From an uncultured Bacilli bacterium (GTDB lineage: Bacteria > Bacillota_I > Bacilli_A > RF39 > UBA660), in NCBI GenBank assembly GCA_910586195.1, contig CAJUHO010000034.1:1-13828 (forward strand): a stretch of 13,828 nt of DNA, in the 5' to 3' direction. The stretch's first letter is position 1. Each line of letters opens with the position of its first letter. Shown piece after piece: positions 1 to 7,830 of the stretch. Made by a program: the position numbers and the translations under genes. The notes under the pieces are model-generated. The model saw nothing but the letters and a program-made list of their open reading frames with translations. It had not been told where the DNA came from and made no database searches.

Positions 1-1164
1 ACTGCAAGTAGAAGTAAATATCAAAGTGCAGCAAGTGGAACAGCAATTCCTATGAGTGATATTGAAACGATGTGGGTGTATATTCCGAGATACTCTTATA
101 CAATAGGGAGTGAAGATGGAGAAAACTATTATGGAAAGAAGGGAGTATATTTAAACAGTGCTCCAACCCAAGCGCTACCAGGAGAGATAGATGTTAAGTT
201 TATAAAGAAGAGTGAGAAAGAGCTAGGAAGTGCGAAATATAAAGTAGCAGAAAAGAAAAGTGGCTGGAGAACACCAGACGCATTTACATTTGGAACAGAA
301 GAACTTTCAGGAATCTGGGTAGGAAAGTTTGAGACGAGCAGTTTGAATTCTTCTGCCATACTTGAAGGAAGGAATGATGCCATATTACCTGCTTTCGTAA
401 AACCGAATGTTATTAGTTGGAAAAATATTCAAATATCAATCTTAGAAGAAGTAGCAGTTAATATGGTAAAGATTAATAACCAATATGGATTTGATGGTAA
501 TAAATTAAATTCCCATGCGATGAAAAATAGTGAATGGGCGGCAGTTGCGTACTTAAGTCAGAGTAAGTATGGAAAATTGGGTAATAGAAAGTTTCGTGAT
601 GTGAATAAAGAAATATATCAGAATAAATCAGATGATTTTATAACAGGTTGCAGTTATGGCTCATCAGGTAATACTGATACAGATTATGGCTGTCAATACA
701 CCTATGATATAGATATATTTGGAACAGGTGCATCCACTACAGGAACTATTTATGGGATATATGATATGAATGGTGGATCAGCAGAATATATGATGGGAGA
801 TTATGTATCAGGAGAAAATAAGTATACAGGAGTGAGTTCTTTATATAACTCAGGGTATACAGGTTTAACCGGCGAAGGGGGTAGTTTTGAGGGGAAAAGT
901 TGGTTAGAAGATAAGTATTACAATTTTTATACAAGTAGTAATCCATTAACAGCGTGTAATGGAAAATCCTGTGTCTCCCATGCTTTGGGTGAAACAATGG
1001 GATGGTATGATGATTATAAAACAATGATAACATCACAATATTCTTGGTTTGTGCGTGGAGGTAATTGGAGAAATAATAGTTTAAGTGGTATATTTTCCTT
1101 TTATCATGATGGGGGTCATGCAGGTGGGTTCTTGTCGTTTCGATTAGTATTAAGTGAAAACTAG
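1..1164 (+). CDS. Surface/secreted protein with formylglycine-generating-enzyme-like C-terminus, 5' end missing
   Basis: The frame is open from base 1 with no stop, and the ATG at 52 has no ribosome binding site, so this is the last 387 codons of a longer gene. The C-terminal half carries the signature of the FGE/SUMF1 fold (a C-type-lectin relative): IYDMNGGSAEYM near 757-792 (family pattern YDMxGNxxEW), WFVRGGNW at 1045-1068 (RGGSW) and a closing SFRLVL ending about 1152 (GFR). The catalytic cysteine motif of true FGE enzymes is absent from the last segment, so a structural or binding role is more likely than enzymatic activity. Two close Cys pairs (GCSY..YGCQY; ACNGKSC) could form disulfides outside the cell. 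Similar proteins in gut Firmicutes begin with a pseudopilin-like membrane segment, but that part is not visible here. No terminator follows directly. Confidence is high for a real truncated gene, moderate for the fold. Confidence 0.8.
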   Translation, partial: TASRSKYQSAASGTAIPMSDIETMWVYIPRYSYTIGSEDGENYYGKKGVYLNSAPTQALPGEIDVKFIKKSEKELGSAKYKVAEKKSGWRTPDAFTFGTEELSGIWVGKFETSSLNSSAILEGRNDAILPAFVKPNVISWKNIQISILEEVAVNMVKINNQYGFDGNKLNSHAMKNSEWAAVAYLSQSKYGKLGNRKFRDVNKEIYQNKSDDFITGCSYGSSGNTDTDYGCQYTYDIDIFGTGASTTGTIYGIYDMNGGSAEYMMGDYVSGENKYTGVSSLYNSGYTGLTGEGGSFEGKSWLEDKYYNFYTSSNPLTACNGKSCVSHALGETMGWYDDYKTMITSQYSWFVRGGNWRNNSLSGIFSFYHDGGHAGGFLSFRLVLSEN

Positions 1165-1472
1165 GATAGATGAATGTATTGATTGGAAAACATAACAGGG
1201 TATTTCTTTTTTCCTTAATAAGTAAGTATATGATATGAAAAAATATAATCAAGTAAGAAAAGGGAAATTATCGAAGAATAGGGAATAAATAGTTGAAAGT
1301 ATACTATGAAAAAAGACTTAAAGGAGAGAGCTAGTACAATAGGAATGACGTATGGTAACTATAAATTGAATGGAATTTTGCTTAGGTGCAATTGATGGAG
1401 ATATACTAAATAATATATCTATGTGCCATATTATAAATATATTGAATTTATAAATAATAGAATTATCATTTT

Positions 1473-1510
1473 AAATAGTATGAAAAAGTAAAATTCATAC
1501 TATTTTCTTT
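1473..1510 (+). terminator. Intrinsic terminator upstream of priA
   Basis: A perfect 12-base-pair inverted repeat, 1473-1484 (AAATAGTATGAA) with 1494-1505 (TTCATACTATTT), encloses a 9-base loop and runs into a T-rich tract TTTTCTTT to 1510. The stem is AT-rich but fully paired. It would stop transcripts from the first gene, or from a small RNA in the gap, before priA. The A-rich left side means it could also work on the opposite strand. Confidence 0.75.
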
Positions 1511-1604
1511 CCGAAATTTTTCTATTTTCTGTTTGCATATTTTTGGTGTTTAAGATAAAGTATCTAAAAGAAAGGTATTTCTTTTATGAATCACATAAAA
1601 AGAA

Positions 1605-1613
1605 TGGTATAAT
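1605..1613 (+). promoter_or_regulatory. priA promoter, extended -10
   Basis: TGG TATAAT (TGN extension at 1605-1607, -10 at 1608-1613) has no good -35 at 16-18 bases. The predicted start is near 1620, so the AGGAGG ribosome site (1620-1625) would lie at the very 5' end of the transcript and the leader would be only about 12 bases. Confidence 0.6.
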
Positions 1614-1631
1614 AAAAATAGGAGGGACTTT

Positions 1632-3800
1632 ATGGTTGTAGGTGTTTTGATACAATTATCACATAAAAATATTGATAAAATTTTTGATTATAAAGTTCCT
1701 AGTCGTTTAGAATCAAAAATAAAAATAGGAATTCGAGTAGAAGTTCCATTTGGTTATCAAAAATTAGAAGGCTTTGTTTTAGAAATAAAAGGACAATCTT
1801 CTTATGCAGTAAATTTGAAACAAATTATAGAAGTTGTTGATGAAGAAATTGTCTTAAATAAAGAACTATTGGATTTAGGAAAATTTATCAAAAAACAAAC
1901 ACTTTCTACCCTAATTAGTTGTTATCAAGTGATGCTTCCTAAAGCTTTAAAAGCAAGAAGGGGAAGCAGTGTTTCCAAAAAATATGATATTTATTATCGA
2001 TTAGGAGAAATAGGCGAATATAAATTAAATACAAAACAACAAGAAGTGATAAATCTCTTTACACAAGATGACTTAGTATCAAGGAAGAGGCTACTTTTAG
2101 TTTCTGCTAGTAGTGTAAAGACATTGGAACAGAAAGGAATTTTAATTCCAGAAAAAAAAGAACATTATAGACTTTGTTATAATAGTGAAAATTGTCTAAA
2201 ATATTCTTTGACAGATGAACAAAAACAGGTGGTAAATCAAGTGTTAGAAAATAAAGAAGAGAAGGTTTCTTTATTATGGGGAGTTACTGGTAGTGGTAAG
2301 ACAGAAGTTTATATGGAGTTAATTGAAAATACATTAAAAAAAGGAAAGACAAGTATCATGTTAGTTCCAGAAATTTCTTTAACACCACAGATGGTAGAAA
2401 GATTTGAAAAAAGGTTTGGTAATAAAATTGCCGCCATTCATAGTGCGTTATCAGAAGGAGAACGATATGACGAATGGCGAAGGATTCATAGAGGAGAGGC
2501 TAAAATCGTAATTGGTGCAAGGAGTGCCATATTTGCTCCACTTAATGATTTAGGAATGATTATTATTGATGAAGAACATAGTGACTCTTACAAACAAGAG
2601 GATTCCTCTCCACGATACAGTGCTATTGATGTTGCAAGGGAAAGAGGAAGATATAATAAATGTCCTGTTATATTAGGCAGCGCTACCCCTTCTCTTGAGT
2701 CATTTGCTAGAGCCCAAAAGGGATTTTATCAATTATTAATGCTTCCTCATAGAGTGAATAAAAAATCTCTTCCTTCTGTTGAAATTGTAGATATGAATGA
2801 GGAATATAAAAAAAATGTTGGACTTTTTTCAAAAAAATTATTTGATAAAATATCTGAGAAAATAGAAAAAAAAGAACAGGTAATTCTTCTTTTAAATCGT
2901 CGTGGATACTCCTCTTTTGTTACATGTAAAAATTGTGGATACACAGTAAAATGTCCTCATTGCGATATTACTTTAACATATCATAAACATGCTTCTATGC
3001 TTCGATGTCATTATTGTGGTTATGCTACGAATTTAAAGGTTATTTGTCCAGAATGTCATGAAAACTCTCTTACAAATCTTGGGATTGGAACAGAGAAAGT
3101 AGAAGAAGAGTTACATAAACTTTTTCCTAACACTGCGGTTTTACGAATGGATGTAGATACCACAAGTAGAAAAGGAATGCATAAAAAAATGATTGAAGAT
3201 TTTCGCAATCAAAAATATAGTATTCTCTTGGGAACCCAAATTGTCGCAAAAGGATTAGACTTTGAAAATGTTACATTAGTAGGTGTTATTAATGCGGATA
3301 CTTCTTTAAATATTCCAGACTTTAGAAGTAGCGAAAATACATTTTCTCTATTATCACAAGTAGCTGGAAGAAGTGGCAGGAGTGAAAAGGTAGGCGAAGT
3401 CGTAATTCAAACATTTAATCCTAGTCATTATGCTATCTCCTTTGTGAAAAAACATGACTATATTGGCTTTTATAAACAAGAAATGACCATTAGGAAAACA
3501 ATGAAATATCCTCCTTATTATTATTTAGTGTACATAAGATTAAGTGGAAAGGATTATAGTATAATAGAAAAGGAAGCACAAAAAATAAAAAAAAGTTTAG
3601 AACGATATTTAGAACAAACTATTATTTTAGGACCTTCTCCTGCTTCTATATTTAAATTAAACGATGTTTATCGTTACTCTATTATTTTAAAATATAAAAA
3701 GGAAAGTAACTTGTATTTGGCACTTATAAAAATGGATGAACATTATAAAAATAATAAAGATATAAAAGTAGAGATAAATTTCAATCCCATCCATTTCTAA
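1632..3800 (+). CDS. priA: Primosomal protein N', replication-restart helicase PriA
   Basis: PriA is a superfamily 2 3'-to-5' DNA helicase that reloads the replisome at stalled forks. The 722 residues compare with 732 in E. coli and about 800 in B. subtilis. The N-terminal 3'-DNA-binding domain is visible (IDKIFDYKVP, VEVPFGYQKLEGFV). The helicase core has Walker A GVTGSGKT (about 217-224), DEEH (313-316) and GSATPSLES. Eight zinc-binding cysteines fall in four CxxC pairs at 432/435, 441/444, 459/462 and 472/475, the layout expected for PriA. The second RecA lobe has GTQIVAKGLDFENV and QVAGRSGR. The ATG is set by AGGAGG six bases upstream. It is a one-gene unit: the next gene has its own promoter 57 bases on. 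In B. subtilis priA is followed by def and fmt; here def is missing from that place. Confidence 0.97.
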   Translation: MVVGVLIQLSHKNIDKIFDYKVPSRLESKIKIGIRVEVPFGYQKLEGFVLEIKGQSSYAVNLKQIIEVVDEEIVLNKELLDLGKFIKKQTLSTLISCYQVMLPKALKARRGSSVSKKYDIYYRLGEIGEYKLNTKQQEVINLFTQDDLVSRKRLLLVSASSVKTLEQKGILIPEKKEHYRLCYNSENCLKYSLTDEQKQVVNQVLENKEEKVSLLWGVTGSGKTEVYMELIENTLKKGKTSIMLVPEISLTPQMVERFEKRFGNKIAAIHSALSEGERYDEWRRIHRGEAKIVIGARSAIFAPLNDLGMIIIDEEHSDSYKQEDSSPRYSAIDVARERGRYNKCPVILGSATPSLESFARAQKGFYQLLMLPHRVNKKSLPSVEIVDMNEEYKKNVGLFSKKLFDKISEKIEKKEQVILLLNRRGYSSFVTCKNCGYTVKCPHCDITLTYHKHASMLRCHYCGYATNLKVICPECHENSLTNLGIGTEKVEEELHKLFPNTAVLRMDVDTTSRKGMHKKMIEDFRNQKYSILLGTQIVAKGLDFENVTLVGVINADTSLNIPDFRSSENTFSLLSQVAGRSGRSEKVGEVVIQTFNPSHYAISFVKKHDYIGFYKQEMTIRKTMKYPPYYYLVYIRLSGKDYSIIEKEAQKIKKSLERYLEQTIILGPSPASIFKLNDVYRYSIILKYKKESNLYLALIKMDEHYKNNKDIKVEINFNPIHF

Positions 3801-3803
3801 AAC

Positions 3804-3832
3804 TTGTAAAAACGAGAGGTTTTTGTTATACT
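3804..3832 (+). promoter_or_regulatory. Promoter of the 3858 gene - fmt - 6030 gene unit
   Basis: TTGTAA (-35, 3804-3809), a 17-base spacer ending in TGT, and TATACT (-10, 3827-3832). The spacer contains a 6-base inverted repeat AAAAAC gagag GTTTTT (3808-3824), which could be an operator or chance in AT-rich DNA. Predicted transcript start is near 3839, followed by AAGGTGG (3844-3850). Confidence 0.65.
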
Positions 3833-3857
3833 TTATTTATTGTAAGGTGGTGATAAT

Positions 3858-5081
3858 TTGTTAAATAAGATATTAAAAAGAGCAGATGTAAAAGAGTTTT
3901 TGCATGAAGTTCTAATGAATGAAAGATTTCATAACAAAAAGTCACCATTAACACCTGAAGGAACCATCTATGGTAAAAGTGAATATAGTTTAATGTTTAT
4001 GATGGACGCTTTAATTAAATATTCTATATTATTTGAAAGTGATGACTTAATCGATGAATATATTGCTCAACTTAAAAGATTTATGAAAAAATGTGAAAAT
4101 CATCGTGATTTAGTAGAAGGTGTAATTCGTATTTTAGCAAAAATGACGGCAGTTACTTTAAATATCGATATTGAGCAGATAGAACAGCCTGAGAATAAAC
4201 GAAAAATTTTATCTTATATTTATAATAGATATATTACAAATGGATATTTATTTCATAGTTTTCCGTCTAGTTATATAGAACAGGTAAAAAATGAGGGAAT
4301 TGATTCATTAAAATATTCTTATAATATAGAGAATTTTGCTAAAACAAAAAAAATTTTAAGAAGCCATTATAAAAAAGAAATTTTGACAAAGGATTTAGAA
4401 AATACCTCTTATATTACTTTAACAGATTCTCCTGCCCTGGCTTTTCATTACGCTCTACATTCTCCATATTATTTAGCAGAATTAGTTGCTATAACACCGT
4501 ATATGGATGACGATAAAAAGTATAATCGTGGTGCTTACTATCAACAAGATTTTAAAAAAGCGAAGGAAAATGTGGAACAATTGTGTCGTGATTTAGAACT
4601 TTCTAATAATGAGTCTAGTGTACTTTTAGAAACTTTTATAGAAGAGTGGAAGAGATTAGATATTACAAATTCTCATCCTGCCATCGCCTTTATCAAACGT
4701 GAAAGTCTACATCATAATTATTTGAAAGACTATCGTAGCATATTAGAAACATGTGATAGAGAAGAACTGATTTATTCTATTAATAAAATTATGGATTCTA
4801 GAATAGATGTTGAAAAAAGATATACTCCGATTATGGCGAATGATATCAAGGTTGTTTTATTACCAGGATATAGAGAAATTTTTAATAATTACGAAGATTT
4901 TAAAGAAGAAAAAGTAGTATTAGAAAAAGAGGTAGTTAAAGAAGAAATGCCTGCACGAGTGAACTTGCGAATGGAGGTTGTAAATACATATGGTAATGCT
5001 TCAATTCTCGCACTTCTTGGTATTTTGTTTATTACATTAGGTGCTACAATTACTATATTATTAGCAATATATAAAGGATGA
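3858..5081 (+). CDS. Unknown tail-anchored membrane protein, possible ADP-ribosyltransferase-like fold
   Basis: I do not recognise this 407-residue protein as a named family. It starts with TTG, chosen because AAGGTGG lies seven bases upstream; the next Met is 20 codons in. The body (1-370) is helical and charged. A single hydrophobic segment (about 380-404) ends three residues before the C-terminus, so it is a tail-anchored protein without signal peptide, probably with its body in the cytoplasm. Between 130 and 200, LFHSFPSSYIEQVKNEGID (H133, E146, G147) followed by YITLTDSPALAFHYA (Y185, D190, A193) resembles the H-x-[ST] strand, I-x-x-x-G-[IL] helix and Y-[FL]-[AT]-[DS] segments of ADP-ribosyltransferase folds; this is weak pattern matching. 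It precedes fmt by four bases, occupying the usual place of def, so co-expression with fmt is very likely. Confidence 0.88.
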   Translation: MLNKILKRADVKEFLHEVLMNERFHNKKSPLTPEGTIYGKSEYSLMFMMDALIKYSILFESDDLIDEYIAQLKRFMKKCENHRDLVEGVIRILAKMTAVTLNIDIEQIEQPENKRKILSYIYNRYITNGYLFHSFPSSYIEQVKNEGIDSLKYSYNIENFAKTKKILRSHYKKEILTKDLENTSYITLTDSPALAFHYALHSPYYLAELVAITPYMDDDKKYNRGAYYQQDFKKAKENVEQLCRDLELSNNESSVLLETFIEEWKRLDITNSHPAIAFIKRESLHHNYLKDYRSILETCDREELIYSINKIMDSRIDVEKRYTPIMANDIKVVLLPGYREIFNNYEDFKEEKVVLEKEVVKEEMPARVNLRMEVVNTYGNASILALLGILFITLGATITILLAIYKG

Positions 5082-5085
5082 TTGT

Positions 5086-6021
5086 ATGGAAAAAATAAAA
5101 GTTGTTTTTATGGGGACGCCAGACTTTAGTGTTCCTGTTTTGGAAGGATTAATAGATAAGTATCAAGTGGTAGCAGTAGTAACACAACCTGATAAAAGAG
5201 TAGGAAGGAAACAATTACTAACGCCTTCTCCCGTAAAAAAAGTGGCACAAAGCCATGATATACCAGTATTACAACCAGCAAAGATTCGTTTAGATTATCA
5301 GGAAGTATTAGATTATAAACCAGATATCATTATTACCTGTGCCTATGGACAAATTATTCCTAAAATTCTTTTGGATGCTCCCAAATATGGATGTATTAAT
5401 GTCCATGCCTCACTACTTCCTAAACTAAGAGGTGGGGCTCCTATTCATAAGGCGATTATGTATGGTTATAAGGAAACTGGTATCACGATTATGTACATGG
5501 ATGAAAAAATGGATGAGGGAGATATTATTTCTCAGAAATCAACCCCTATTACAGATGAAGATAATCTAGAATCTGTTCATGATAGATTATGTTTTATGGG
5601 AAAAGAATTATTGTTAGAAACTTTACCACAGATTTTAAGGGGAAATAATAAACGCATAAAACAGGAGAAAGAAGAGGCAACTTATGCCTATAATATTTCT
5701 CATGAAGAAGAAAAAATAGATTTTCATAAGTCAGTACGTGAAGTATTTAATCAGATACGTGGACTTTCTCCTACACCAGGAGCTTATACAACAATGGATG
5801 GTAAGATAATAAAAGTATATAGAGCACAGATACTTTCCAATATACCTTCTGTTTCTCCAGGACAAGTTAACAACATTTATAAAGATGGCATTGGTATTGC
5901 TTGTAAAGATGGAGAAATTATTTTTAAAGAAATTAAATTAGAAGGAAAAAAAAGAACCTTAGTAAAAGATTATTTAAATGGAATTGATAAAGAGAAATTA
6001 TTAAAATCTAAAATGGAGTAG
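5086..6021 (+). CDS. fmt: Methionyl-tRNA formyltransferase
   Basis: Fmt transfers a formyl group from 10-formyl-tetrahydrofolate to initiator Met-tRNA in the cytoplasm. The 311 residues match the family length. Near the N-terminus are VVFMGTPDFSVPVLEGL and the loop TQPDKRVGRKQLLTPSPVK. The catalytic triad is intact: N105 and H107 in INVHASLLPKLRGGAPI, and D143 in KMDEGDI, aligning with E. coli N106, H108 and D144. The C-terminal tRNA-binding domain has RGLSPTPGAYTTMDGKIIK. The ATG lies four bases after the stop of the upstream gene and its AAAGGA site (5073-5078) is inside that gene's last codons, so translation is probably coupled. The deformylase gene def, normally adjacent, is not in this window and is expected elsewhere in the genome. 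Confidence 0.97.
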   Translation: MEKIKVVFMGTPDFSVPVLEGLIDKYQVVAVVTQPDKRVGRKQLLTPSPVKKVAQSHDIPVLQPAKIRLDYQEVLDYKPDIIITCAYGQIIPKILLDAPKYGCINVHASLLPKLRGGAPIHKAIMYGYKETGITIMYMDEKMDEGDIISQKSTPITDEDNLESVHDRLCFMGKELLLETLPQILRGNNKRIKQEKEEATYAYNISHEEEKIDFHKSVREVFNQIRGLSPTPGAYTTMDGKIIKVYRAQILSNIPSVSPGQVNNIYKDGIGIACKDGEIIFKEIKLEGKKRTLVKDYLNGIDKEKLLKSKME

Positions 6022-6029
6022 GTGGTAGC

Positions 6030-6767
6030 GTGAATAAGAAAAAAACAAAAAAAAATAGCAACCGCCAAATAAACTGGAAAAATTTATTTGCAACAGAGAA
6101 GGGAAGAGCTTTATTATTCTTTGGTTTTTATGCTATTTTCTTTTTTGTGGTAATTATCTTAATTAGAACTTCTCATAATAACATGCCGAAAAAAGAAAAA
6201 GAATATAAAATTGAAGTTAGTTATGACTATAAATTAGATCAACTAGAAAATAAAAACTATCATTATAAATATTTAGCAACAATTGGTAATAATGTTGTAC
6301 TTTATGAAGGGAATTGTAAAAACAGCAAAGAACTATTTTCTGTTTTCACAAATGGGATTACTATGAATTACTATAGAGATGGAGACTTGTTTATTAAACA
6401 GGAACTTAATTCTTGGAGTGTTGCAGATAACCCTTACGCTTTGGCAGAGTTTTATGAGGTAGAGATGCTATCTAAAATATTAGAAGCATCGAAATTTATA
6501 TCGAAAACGGATTTTCAAGCTGGAAACCATGAATTGAAGTTTTCTATCGCTACAGGAAAACTTTTGAAAATTTTAACAAATCAGACAGTGAATATTCCAG
6601 ATGATTCTAATGAAATTATATTAAAAACGGATGATAATAAAAATGTTTACGCTTTAGAATATAATCTAACTAATTATTATAGTTACTGTCAGCAAATGCC
6701 AGTTAATGCAACGTTAGAGTTTTCTTATTCTGAGTTTGGAAAAATAAAGGAGATAGAAAAGCCATAA
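6030..6767 (+). CDS. Unknown single-pass membrane protein with exported domain
   Basis: This 245-residue protein is not a family I can name. It begins at a GTG preceded by TAGGTGG, eight bases after fmt stops. A Lys-rich start (KKKTKK) and a hydrophobic segment at about 29-46 predict an N-in signal anchor. The remaining 195 residues would be outside the cell: they look beta-rich, with repeated aromatic strands (YKIEVSYDYKL, YHYKYLATIG, MNYYRDGDLF) and two cysteines (EGNCKNS, YSYCQQM) that could pair. The rhythm is vaguely like lipoprotein carrier (LolA/LprG-type) sheets, but there is no lipobox and the similarity is only impressionistic. It stands where B. subtilis has rsmB (16S rRNA methyltransferase), between fmt and rlmN. 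The last codons overlap a terminator-like hairpin. Confidence 0.85.
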   Translation: MNKKKTKKNSNRQINWKNLFATEKGRALLFFGFYAIFFFVVIILIRTSHNNMPKKEKEYKIEVSYDYKLDQLENKNYHYKYLATIGNNVVLYEGNCKNSKELFSVFTNGITMNYYRDGDLFIKQELNSWSVADNPYALAEFYEVEMLSKILEASKFISKTDFQAGNHELKFSIATGKLLKILTNQTVNIPDDSNEIILKTDDNKNVYALEYNLTNYYSYCQQMPVNATLEFSYSEFGKIKEIEKP

Positions 6768-6778
6768 CTATCTCTTTT
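6746..6778 (+). terminator. Terminator-like hairpin overlapping the end of the 6030 gene
   Basis: AAAGGAGATAG (6746-6756) pairs with CTATCTCTTTT (6768-6778) in an 11-pair stem with one G-T pair and an 11-base loop that includes the stop codon. The following T run is short and is shared with the stem, so efficiency is uncertain. It lies directly before the rlmN promoter and would separate the two units. Confidence 0.45.
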
Positions 6779-6779
6779 G

Positions 6780-6788
6780 TGCTATAAT
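6780..6788 (+). promoter_or_regulatory. rlmN-rpe operon promoter, extended -10
   Basis: TGC TATAAT: TGN at 6780-6782 and a perfect -10 at 6783-6788. There is no recognisable -35 at standard distance. Predicted start is near 6795, 13 bases before the rlmN ATG, with GGAAGTGAAG as the ribosome site. Confidence 0.6.
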
Positions 6789-6807
6789 ATAAAGTGGAAG
6801 TGAAGAA

Positions 6808-7830
6808 ATGGAAAATATTTACAATTTAACAAAAGAACAATTAATAGAGTATCTTCTCAAATATCAAGGTAAGAAATATCATGGTGAGGAACTTTTTCGA
6901 TGGCTTTATGAGAAAAAGATTAAGAGTTTTGATGAAGCTACAAATATAAAAAAGGAAATACGAAACCATTTAGAAAGCGATTTTTTCATTGGAGAACTTG
7001 ATGTTGTTCAAATAGAACGGGATAGGGATGTTAACAAGTATTTATTTGAATTACAAGATAAGGAACATGTGGAAGCAGTGCTTATGCGACATGATTATGG
7101 CAATAGTATTTGCGTCTCTAGCCAAGTTGGCTGTAATATGGGATGTAAATTTTGTGAAAGTGGTAGACGAAAAAAGGTACGTAACCTAACAACTGGAGAA
7201 ATGGTAGAGCAGGTGTTAAGAATTGAAAAGGATTTAGGTGAGAGAATTAGTCATGTAGTAGTGATGGGAATCGGAGAACCTTTTGATAATTATGACAACT
7301 TAATAGATTTTATTAAAATTATTAATGATCCAAATGGCTTGCAAATAGGTAGTAGGCATATTACAGTGTCTACTTGTGGCATAATTCCCAAAATAGAAGA
7401 GTTTTCTTCCTTTCCATATCAAGTGAATCTTGCCATTAGTTTGCATGCTCCTAATGATACACTTAGAAGTAGTTTAATGCCAATTAACAAGGTTTATCCA
7501 TTAAAAAAATTAATTCCTGTTTTAAAAAAATATACTGAAAAGACGTCTCGTCGCTTAACTTTTGAATATATATTATTAAAGAATGTAAATGACAGTAATC
7601 AGTGCGCAGAAGAACTTTCAAGGCTCATTGAGAAAATGAATGCTTATGTTAATTTAATTCCTTATAATGCTACAGAAAACCTTGATTTTTCAAGAAGTGA
7701 CGCCTTTCAAATTATGAAGTTTTATGATATACTTAAAAAAAATCATATTAATGTAACAATCAGAAAAGAGTTTGGTAGTAAAATTAGCGCTGCCTGTGGA
7801 CAACTGAGAAGCAAGAAGGAGGATATATGA
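6808..7830 (+). CDS. rlmN: Dual-specificity rRNA/tRNA adenine-C2 methyltransferase RlmN
   Basis: RlmN is a radical-SAM enzyme that methylates C2 of A2503 in 23S rRNA and A37 of some tRNAs. At 340 residues it has normal length. All five functional cysteines are present: C102 (CVSSQVGC), the iron-sulfur cluster triad C109/C113/C116 (CNMGCKFC), and the methyl-carrying C330 in AACGQLR. MGIGEPFDNYDN is the SAM-binding GEP region. The family usually reads CSTG or CATG after the cluster; here it is CESG, a mild variant. Cfr, the antibiotic-resistance relative acting on C8, shares the cysteines, but the housekeeping position before prpC and the overall motifs favour RlmN. It is the first gene of a five-gene unit; its TGA overlaps the prpC ATG (ATGA). 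Confidence 0.93.
   Translation: MENIYNLTKEQLIEYLLKYQGKKYHGEELFRWLYEKKIKSFDEATNIKKEIRNHLESDFFIGELDVVQIERDRDVNKYLFELQDKEHVEAVLMRHDYGNSICVSSQVGCNMGCKFCESGRRKKVRNLTTGEMVEQVLRIEKDLGERISHVVVMGIGEPFDNYDNLIDFIKIINDPNGLQIGSRHITVSTCGIIPKIEEFSSFPYQVNLAISLHAPNDTLRSSLMPINKVYPLKKLIPVLKKYTEKTSRRLTFEYILLKNVNDSNQCAEELSRLIEKMNAYVNLIPYNATENLDFSRSDAFQIMKFYDILKKNHINVTIRKEFGSKISAACGQLRSKKEDI

Larger units (their letters stand above)
1165..1631. other. 467-base intergenic region without a convincing gene
   Basis: This stretch is very AT-rich and has no long reading frame. It holds a TATAAT at 1244-1249, a 29-codon frame from ATG 1306 to TGA 1395 with a poor ribosome site, an orphan AAGGAGAG at 1321-1328 with no start codon at proper spacing, two small AT hairpins (1399-1405 with 1414-1420; tataaat/atttata around 1432-1453), the strong terminator hairpin at 1473-1510, and the priA promoter. 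The terminator sits about 310 bases after the upstream gene, so either that gene has a long 3' UTR or a short transcript is made within the region. Confidence 0.6.

Noticed and set aside
52..54. ATG 52 as the true start of the first gene
   Set aside because: The frame is open back to base 1, no ribosome site precedes 52, and the protein type usually has a long N-terminal part.
129..383. Minus-strand frames at 129-383, 2747-2944 and 9418-9669
   Set aside because: All lie inside well-supported + strand genes and show no domain or start signal.
746..1252. 168-codon open frame on the minus strand
   Set aside because: It lies mostly opposite the conserved C-terminus of the first gene, has no ribosome site or recognisable domain, and its His/Ile/Tyr-rich composition is what the complement of AT-rich coding sequence gives.
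1165..1300. DGR template repeat downstream of the first gene
   Set aside because: I saw no stretch resembling the 1045-1150 region with adenine-rich differences, and there is no reverse transcriptase in the window.
1306..1395. 29-codon frame beginning MKKDLKERAS
   Set aside because: The ribosome site is poor, it is very short and the peptide is not recognisable; it may be a relic but cannot be supported as a gene.
3808..3824. AAAAAC gagag GTTTTT as a priA terminator
   Set aside because: The stem is only six AT-rich pairs and it lies between the -35 and -10 of the next promoter; too weak to call a terminator.
6808..7830. Cfr-type antibiotic-resistance methyltransferase instead of RlmN
   Set aside because: The cysteines are shared by both families, but the housekeeping position before prpC-prkC and the overall motifs fit RlmN.
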